From: Coriobacteriia bacterium
GTDB taxonomy: Bacteria; Actinomycetota; Coriobacteriia; Anaerosomatales; Anaerosomataceae
Direction: 5' to 3'
DNA: 10,421 nt
NCBI GenBank assembly: GCA_016938395.1
Contig: JAFGUS010000100.1
Coordinates: forward strand, 1-10,421
Both the position numbers and the translations under genes were made by a program. Under the pieces are notes generated by a model that was not told the origin of the DNA, did not search any database, and saw nothing but the letters and a program-made list of their open reading frames with translations. Every line of letters begins with the position of its first letter. Position 1 is the stretch's first letter. Shown in pieces: positions 6,118-10,421 of the stretch.

Positions 6118-7581
6118 GTGAGCACCGACACCGCGATCGTCTGGCTGCGGCGCGCGCTGCGCTTGCTCGACAACCCCGCGCTCGTCAACGCGGCCGACAC
6201 CGGAGGGCCGGTCGCCATCGTGTACGTGCGCGAGACGCGCTCTCGGTGGGCACCCGGAGCCGCCGCGCTCGCGTGGCTCGCGCACTCGCTCGCCGCGCTC
6301 GACGCCGACCTGCGCTCGCGTGGCTCGCGCCTCCTCGTGCTCGACGGACCCGCCAAGGATGCCCTGCCCGCGCTCGCGTCCACCCTCGGGGCACGGGTGG
6401 TCCACCACGACCGCTCGTATGTGCCCGAGATCGCCGAGGCCGACGCGCGGGTGGCCGCAGCGCTTGCATCCGCTGGTGTGTCGGCCACGGCTCACGATTG
6501 CACGTACCTGCGCCCGCCGGAGACGCCACTAACCGGCTCGGGCACGCCGTACACGGTCTTCACCCCCTACTTCAACGCCTGCCGACGGCAGCCCGTGGCA
6601 CACACGCCACTTCCCGCACCCGCGGCGCTGCTGCTGCCCGCCGGACTTCCGGACGGTATCCCGATCGCCTCGGTCGCAGACGGCGCCCCCATCCCGCCTC
6701 GGCTCCTCGACTACTTCACGCCCGGCGAAGCCGGAGCGGCCGCCGCGCTGGAGCGGTTCGTCGCCGACGCGCTCGAGGACTACGCCGACGGCCGCGATCG
6801 GCCGGACGTCGCGGGCACGTCGCGGCTCTCGCCGCATCTCGCCTTCGGAGAGATCGCGCCATGGCGCGTGATAGCGCGCGTGGAGGGGGCTTCTGGGGGC
6901 ATCGCGGCCGGTCCGGACGGCTCGTCACCCGGCGCGAGCGCCGAGCCCTTCATCCGTCAGATCCACTGGCGCGAGTTCGGCGGCTACCTGCTGCATCACT
7001 TCCCGCACACCGCGACGGAGCCCCTGAAGGAGGAGTTCGGGGCGATGCCGTGGGCCGAGGACGCCGCGGGCCGGGACGCGTGGCGCGCCGGGCGCACCGG
7101 GTTCCCGATGATCGACGCCGGCATGCGGGAGCTTGCGGCCACCGGCTGGATGCACAACCGGGTGCGGATGCTCGCCGCGTCGTTTCTCACCAAGGACCTG
7201 CTCGTCCCGTGGCAAGACGGCGAGCGCTTCTTCTGGGATTCACTGGTTGACGCCGACCCGGGCAACAACACGCTCGGCTGGCAGTGGGTTGCCGGCAGCG
7301 GCGCCGATGCGGCGCCGTACTTCCGCGTGTTCAACCCCATCACGCAGGGCGAACGCTTCGATCCCGACGGCGCCTACGTGCGCGCGTGGGCACCGGAACT
7401 CGCGCAGATACCTGCCCGCTGGATCCACCGGCCGCACGAGGCACCCCCCGAAGTGCTCGACGCGGCGGGCGTCGCGCTCGACGGGACCTACCCGCGTCCG
7501 CTCCTCGATCACGCCGAGGCACGCCTGCGGGCACTTGCGGCGTACGACGCGGTGCGGGCGGTTAAGAAGGTAGGGCGCTGA
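6118..7581 (+). CDS. phrB: Deoxyribodipyrimidine photolyase (class I cryptochrome/photolyase family)
   Basis: This 487-residue flavoprotein should repair UV-induced cyclobutane pyrimidine dimers using blue light. The N-terminal antenna domain (about 4-165) starts with the typical VWLRRALRLLDNPAL. The C-terminal FAD domain has TSRLSPHLAFGEI (234-246), RQIHWREF (280-287), GRTGFPMIDAGMREL (325-339), GWMHNRVRM (343-351), then NNTLGWQW (383-390) and ADAAPYFRVFNP (396-407). Trp312, Trp365 and Trp388 align with the electron-transfer triad of E. coli photolyase, and Asn383 with the Asn that contacts FAD N5. The antenna pigment (folate or deazaflavin) cannot be told. Translation starts at GTG 6118 behind GAGAGGA; a nearby ATG (6105) is in another frame. 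It is monocistronic, divergent from the nitroreductase unit and convergent with the small cysteine protein. It implies that the organism sees light in at least part of its life. Confidence 0.96.
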   Translation: MSTDTAIVWLRRALRLLDNPALVNAADTGGPVAIVYVRETRSRWAPGAAALAWLAHSLAALDADLRSRGSRLLVLDGPAKDALPALASTLGARVVHHDRSYVPEIAEADARVAAALASAGVSATAHDCTYLRPPETPLTGSGTPYTVFTPYFNACRRQPVAHTPLPAPAALLLPAGLPDGIPIASVADGAPIPPRLLDYFTPGEAGAAAALERFVADALEDYADGRDRPDVAGTSRLSPHLAFGEIAPWRVIARVEGASGGIAAGPDGSSPGASAEPFIRQIHWREFGGYLLHHFPHTATEPLKEEFGAMPWAEDAAGRDAWRAGRTGFPMIDAGMRELAATGWMHNRVRMLAASFLTKDLLVPWQDGERFFWDSLVDADPGNNTLGWQWVAGSGADAAPYFRVFNPITQGERFDPDGAYVRAWAPELAQIPARWIHRPHEAPPEVLDAAGVALDGTYPRPLLDHAEARLRALAAYDAVRAVKKVGR

Positions 7582-7660
7582 TCGAGCGCTGGGCGCAGGC
7601 ACACACCGCCCCGGTGTCCATTCCGCTCAGACGTGACGCGCCAACGGCAGCAGCCCGCGG

Positions 7661-7906
7661 TCACCGCCGAGTGAGAGTGCTGCCCTTCCGCTCGAGGCCG
7701 AGTATCTCGGCCACGTCGGTGCGCTCTTTCAAGCTGAGCAGCCACTCGGCGATCTCGTTGCCGGCCTCGCCGAGCAACCCGAAGTACTCCACCGCGCACT
7801 GAGGCTCGGCATCTGCCGGGCCCACGTGAGCCCAGAAGAGGCACGAGTCCTCATCACACGGCAGGCCGAGGTCGCGGACGTGTCGCCGCAGAACACACTC
7901 GCGCAT
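7661..7906 (-). CDS. Small four-cysteine protein of unknown function
   Basis: I do not recognise a named family for this 81-residue protein. It has four cysteines, C4, C17, C22 and C37 (spacing C-x12-C-x4-C-x14-C), in the contexts MRECVLRR, LPCDEDSCLFW and EPQCAVEYF. The rest is an acidic helix-like stretch (38-60) and a basic tail. The arrangement would suit one metal ion or small iron-sulphur site, but that is inference. I have a general memory of short actinobacterial proteins with a CxFW segment followed by a QCA/GCA-type cysteine, and this may belong to that group. Support that it is real: the ATG at 7906 has GGAG 7 bases upstream, the coding part is compositionally protein-like, and the further in-frame extension to 8242 turns into Arg/Pro/Cys-rich shadow sequence. 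It is convergent with the photolyase (79-base gap) and divergent from the cell-wall protein. Confidence 0.7.
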   Translation of the reverse strand: MRECVLRRHVRDLGLPCDEDSCLFWAHVGPADAEPQCAVEYFGLLGEAGNEIAEWLLSLKERTDVAEILGLERKGSTLTRR

Positions 7907-7979
7907 GGGGCCGCTCCAGATGGTCGACGGACTCGGCAGAAGCATACCGCATCGCCAGCATGGCTCACGGCTGTGACAC

Positions 7980-8065
7980 GCCGTTTCGCCGAGGGCACCT
8001 CGCGGGTAAGCACAGAGGTGGCTGCGACGGATGCCCGCAACGGCAACCTCGTCGGCAAGGGGGGA
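7980..8065 (+). promoter_or_regulatory. Candidate structured 5' leader of the secreted cell-wall protein
   Basis: Nested inverted repeats lie just ahead of the start codon: GCCGTT (7980-7985) with AACGGC (8039-8044), GGGCA (7993-7997) with TGCCC (8032-8036), and CCTC (7998-8001) with GAGG (8015-8018), or alternatively CACCTC/GAGGTG (7996-8001, 8015-8020). A competing pairing uses GCCGA (7988-7992) with TCGGC (8052-8056), directly before the AAGGGGGG ribosome site (8058-8065). Two exclusive folds abutting the ribosome site are what a riboswitch or attenuator would show, but GC-rich DNA makes such pairings easy by chance. It matches none of the riboswitch consensus sequences I know. Confidence 0.3.
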
Positions 8066-8070
8066 TCCAC

Positions 8071-10275
8071 ATGTTACGCGCAGCGCACCGGCGGCTCGGT
8101 CTGCTGCTAGCCGCCATCCTGCTGTTCTCCATGATTCCGGCGCTCGGGCCGCCGTCCGCCGCGGCAGCGGCACCGGCGGACATCTGGGTGAGCGCGACCA
8201 CCGGCAGCGACACCACGGGCGACGGCAGCGCGGCGGCGCCATTCAAGACCATCACCAAGGCGCTCTCGGTGGCGGCCGCGTTTGATGACATCCACGTCAT
8301 GCCCGGCACGTACAACACGGCGCTCGGGGAGACCTTCCCGCTCGACATCCCCCAGCACGTATCACTCCTCGGGGAGGGACCACCGCTTCCCCACATCGCT
8401 GGCGACGGCGTGCATACCACGATCACGCTATACGCGGCGACCGACTTCAGCCTCATCCGGGGGTTAGAGCTGACCGGCGGTGGCAACAGCTTCTTTGCGG
8501 GCGGCCTCGCGATCGGCATCGGAGACGATGACGGCAACACGAGCGTCCAGATCTGGGACTGCTACATCCACGACAACATCGACATATCAGGAGCCACGAG
8601 CGCCATCAGCGCCGGCGGTGCCGACGGCATGACCATCGGCAACTGTGTGATCACAGACAACATGAGCATCTCCAACGGTGGCGCGATAACCGTCATGGAG
8701 TCGCATCCGGTCGCCATCTTCGACTGTGTGATCGAAGACAACGAGGCCGCAGACCACGGGGGCGGCATCTACGCCTTGTGGTCGTACGTGATCCTCGACA
8801 ACACCTCCGTGTCGCACAATGCCGCAGGCAAACGCGGCGGCGGCATCTACTCCGCGAACTCGGATCTCGACGTCACCGACTGCATCATCGCCGGCAACAT
8901 GGCCGACGAGTCGGGCGGCGCTCTCGCGATCGACAACGACTACGCGTGGCTCACCAACTGCACGATCTTCGGTAACGAGGCACCGGACTTCGCCGGCATC
9001 CTGAGCACGAGCGTCCTACCTTCCGACTGGGGGATGATGAACTCGATCATGTGGGGCCACGGCGAAGCCGACCTCACGAACGGCTGGACCTGCACCTACT
9101 CGTGTATCGAGGACGACGGCATCTCGGGCACCGGCGTCATCCACGACGACCCGCAGTTCACCTCCATCCCGGGTGATGGTCCGCCGGACCTGCACGTGCT
9201 GCGCGGCTCGCCCTGCATCGACACCGGTGACCCGGTGAACGAGTACTCCGGCGAGGACATCGAGAACACGCCGCGCCCGCTCGACGGTACGGGCGACGGC
9301 ACCGCGCGTACCGACATGGGCGCTTACGAGGTACCCGAGTTCGGCGTGTTCCGACTCGATGGTGAGACCCGATACGAGACCGCATGCGAGGTGTGGACCA
9401 GCACGATCGACTACGCTGAGATAGCGGTCATCGCCACCGGCGAGAACTTCCCGGATGCGCTTTCCGCCTCGGCGCTCGCCGGGGCGGTGGACGGGCCGCT
9501 GCTCCTCGTGCGGCGCGACACGGTACCCGACATCGTCGTGCAGACGCTCGATGACCTGTACGTCGAACGTGTCTACGTCGTCGGCGGAACGAGCGCGGTC
9601 TCGGCCGCCGTGGCCAGCGATCTCGAGGGGGCGGGGTACCCGGTCAGCCGCATTGCGGGTGTGGACCGCTACGAGACCGCCGCTGAGGTGGCCCGCGAGG
9701 TGGCGAGGCTCATGGGCAGCAGCTTCTCGAAGAGCGCGTTCGTGGCACGCGGCGACACCTTCCCCGACGCCCTCGCGGTCTCGGCATGGGCGTATGCCGG
9801 GGGCACGCCGGTGATCCTCACGCGACCCACGGTCTTGCCCGATCCCAGCGCGGACGCCCTTGAAGACCTCGGTATCGAGCACGTGCTCATCCCCGGGGGC
9901 ACCGTTGCGGTGAGTGCGGTCGTGGAGAGCGCCGTTGAGGCGATCACGGGCGAGTCGGCCAGCCGCTGTGCGGGGTCCAACCGCTACGACACGGCACGGC
10001 TCGTTGCCGAGTTCCAGTCCGACGTACCCTGTCCGCTCACCTATCACCGCATCGGTCTGGCGACCGGTACGGACTTCCCCGATGCGCTCGCCGGTGGCGC
10101 CGCCTGCGGCGCGGCCCGCGGTACGCTGCTGCTGACCGATCCCGCGACGCTCTCTGTGCCCACCCACGAGTTCCTGACCGTGCACGCCAGTGCGATCTAC
10201 GTAGTGGATGTGTACGGCGGCATCAACGCCATCAGTGAAGCGGTGCGAACAGCGGTACTCGCCGCACTCGACTAG
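8071..10275 (+). CDS. Secreted beta-helix protein with three C-terminal cell-wall-binding (CWB2) repeats
   Basis: This 734-residue protein appears to be exported and held on the cell wall. A Sec signal peptide covers about 1-36: basic start (RAAHRR), hydrophobic core (LGLLLAAILLFSMIPAL) and an Ala-rich cleavage region. A DUF1565-like segment follows (about 37-105, with PFKTITKAL at 57-65 and VMPGTY at 76-81). The right-handed parallel beta-helix runs to about 330, marked by repeated DCxIxDN-type turns and GGGIY at 230-234 and 256-260. The helix ends with SPCIDTGDP (380-388) and DMGAYE. Three PF04122-type repeats follow, starting RLDGETRYETA (428), RIAGVDRYETA (527) and RCAGSNRYDTA (632); each has an FPDAL motif and the first two a GGT-x-AVS motif. 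In clostridia such repeats bind cell-wall polymers; the same role here is inferred. The helix may bind or cleave a polysaccharide; no catalytic residues can be assigned. The ATG at 8071 follows AAGGGGGG; an extension to 7960 would precede the signal peptide and is rejected. Confidence 0.93.
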   Translation: MLRAAHRRLGLLLAAILLFSMIPALGPPSAAAAAPADIWVSATTGSDTTGDGSAAAPFKTITKALSVAAAFDDIHVMPGTYNTALGETFPLDIPQHVSLLGEGPPLPHIAGDGVHTTITLYAATDFSLIRGLELTGGGNSFFAGGLAIGIGDDDGNTSVQIWDCYIHDNIDISGATSAISAGGADGMTIGNCVITDNMSISNGGAITVMESHPVAIFDCVIEDNEAADHGGGIYALWSYVILDNTSVSHNAAGKRGGGIYSANSDLDVTDCIIAGNMADESGGALAIDNDYAWLTNCTIFGNEAPDFAGILSTSVLPSDWGMMNSIMWGHGEADLTNGWTCTYSCIEDDGISGTGVIHDDPQFTSIPGDGPPDLHVLRGSPCIDTGDPVNEYSGEDIENTPRPLDGTGDGTARTDMGAYEVPEFGVFRLDGETRYETACEVWTSTIDYAEIAVIATGENFPDALSASALAGAVDGPLLLVRRDTVPDIVVQTLDDLYVERVYVVGGTSAVSAAVASDLEGAGYPVSRIAGVDRYETAAEVAREVARLMGSSFSKSAFVARGDTFPDALAVSAWAYAGGTPVILTRPTVLPDPSADALEDLGIEHVLIPGGTVAVSAVVESAVEAITGESASRCAGSNRYDTARLVAEFQSDVPCPLTYHRIGLATGTDFPDALAGGAACGAARGTLLLTDPATLSVPTHEFLTVHASAIYVVDVYGGINAISEAVRTAVLAALD

Positions 10276-10297
10276 TACCCGATAGCGGCCACCGACA

Positions 10298-10334
10298 GAG
10301 GGGCCCCGGAGCCGCACTGCGGGTCCGGGGCCTC
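10298..10334. terminator. GC-rich hairpin between the cell-wall protein and selC, shared terminator candidate
   Basis: GGCCCCGGA (10302-10310) pairs perfectly with TCCGGGGCC (10324-10332), with an inner CCGC/GCGG stem around an ACT loop and one G-U and one G-C pair extending outward. It starts 23 bases after the stop codon of the cell-wall protein and ends one base beyond the 3' end of the convergent tRNA gene. Neither side has a T-run, so it would be a non-canonical, possibly bidirectional, terminator. Confidence 0.55.
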
Positions 10335-10335
10335 A

Positions 10336-10421
10336 TGGCGGAGGCGTGTGCGAATCGAACACACCCGGGACGCTCTTCACGCCCCACGACGGTTTTGAAG
10401 ACCGCGGAAGCCACCAGGCCC
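10336..10421 (-). tRNA. selC: tRNA-Sec (anticodon UCA), 3' part, cut by the window edge
   Basis: Read on the minus strand, the sequence gives an anticodon arm with stem CGGT/ACCG and loop CTTCAAA, so the anticodon is TCA, which reads UGA. A long variable arm follows (GTGGGGCGTG...CGTCCCGG), very like the E. coli selenocysteine tRNA. Next come a T-arm with loop TTCGATT, eight acceptor bases (ACGCCTCC), a discriminator G and an encoded CCA at 10338-10336. The eight-base acceptor strand and long extra arm are hallmarks of selenocysteine tRNA and argue against a suppressor or Trp tRNA. The 5' acceptor strand and part of the D-arm lie beyond base 10421. The presence of selC implies the SelA/SelB/SelD machinery elsewhere in the genome. 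Confidence 0.9.

Noticed and set aside
5118..7250. A 710-codon open frame on the plus strand
   Set aside because: It runs antisense to fetA and the nitroreductase and then in a wrong frame through the photolyase. Its translation is Arg/Ala-rich with no domain, typical of high-GC shadow frames.
7980..8065. c-di-GMP-I (GEMM) or c-di-AMP (ydaO) riboswitch
   Set aside because: The conserved GACGCAAAGC-type core of GEMM is missing, and the region is too short and lacks the conserved blocks of ydaO apart from a weak likeness near 8045-8056.
7907..8242. N-terminal extension of the small cysteine protein up to 8242
   Set aside because: It would run antisense into the signal peptide of the cell-wall gene and is Arg/Pro/Cys-rich shadow sequence. 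The ATG at 7906 has its own ribosome site.
9016..10317. A 433-codon open frame on the minus strand opposite the cell-wall protein
   Set aside because: It is antisense to the CWB2 repeats, shows no domain, and runs through the hairpin toward the tRNA gene. The plus-strand protein explains this DNA fully.
1..10421. A selenoprotein encoded within the window
   Set aside because: All nine genes end at stops that match their family lengths, and I saw no in-frame TGA inside a conserved domain.

Overview
This is a high-GC bacterial chromosome segment with nine protein-coding genes I can support and the 3' part of one tRNA gene at the right edge. The protein mix suggests an anaerobic or microaerophilic Actinomycetota, possibly Coriobacteriia-like. 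Pointers are a flavodiiron protein, a secreted protein ending in three cell-wall-binding type 2 (CWB2) repeats, a selenocysteine tRNA, good GGAGG-type ribosome sites and GTG starts. The taxonomy is inference; no rRNA or marker gene is present.

Left edge (1-1264): a full-length integron integrase gene (minus strand, 135-1106). The 134 bases beyond its stop are AT-richer (43% GC in bases 1-60) and hold several GTT-type motifs on the integrase coding strand. The side where a conventional cassette array would start carries ordinary chromosomal genes instead. If an array exists, it must lie left of the window, in the 'inverted integrase' layout.

Centre-left, all minus strand (1265-5986): a flavodiiron O2/NO reductase; a 296-base intergenic region with an 89-base-period repeat and a 14-bp inverted repeat; a trans-polyprenyl diphosphate synthase with its own promoter candidate; and a compact three-gene unit, nitroreductase-fetA-fetB, whose genes overlap by 4 and 8 bases. 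FetAB-type transporters export iron and protect against oxidative stress, so this unit and the flavodiiron protein share an oxygen/iron/redox theme.

Centre-right (6118-7906): a class I DNA photolyase (plus strand), divergent from the nitroreductase and convergent with a small unrecognised four-cysteine protein of 81 residues.

Right (7907-10421): a leader with nested inverted repeats precedes a secreted protein of 734 residues (signal peptide, beta-helix, three CWB2 repeats). After it come a strong GC-rich hairpin and then the 3' part of selC on the opposite strand. selC shows that the organism probably decodes UGA as selenocysteine, although no selenoprotein is visible here.
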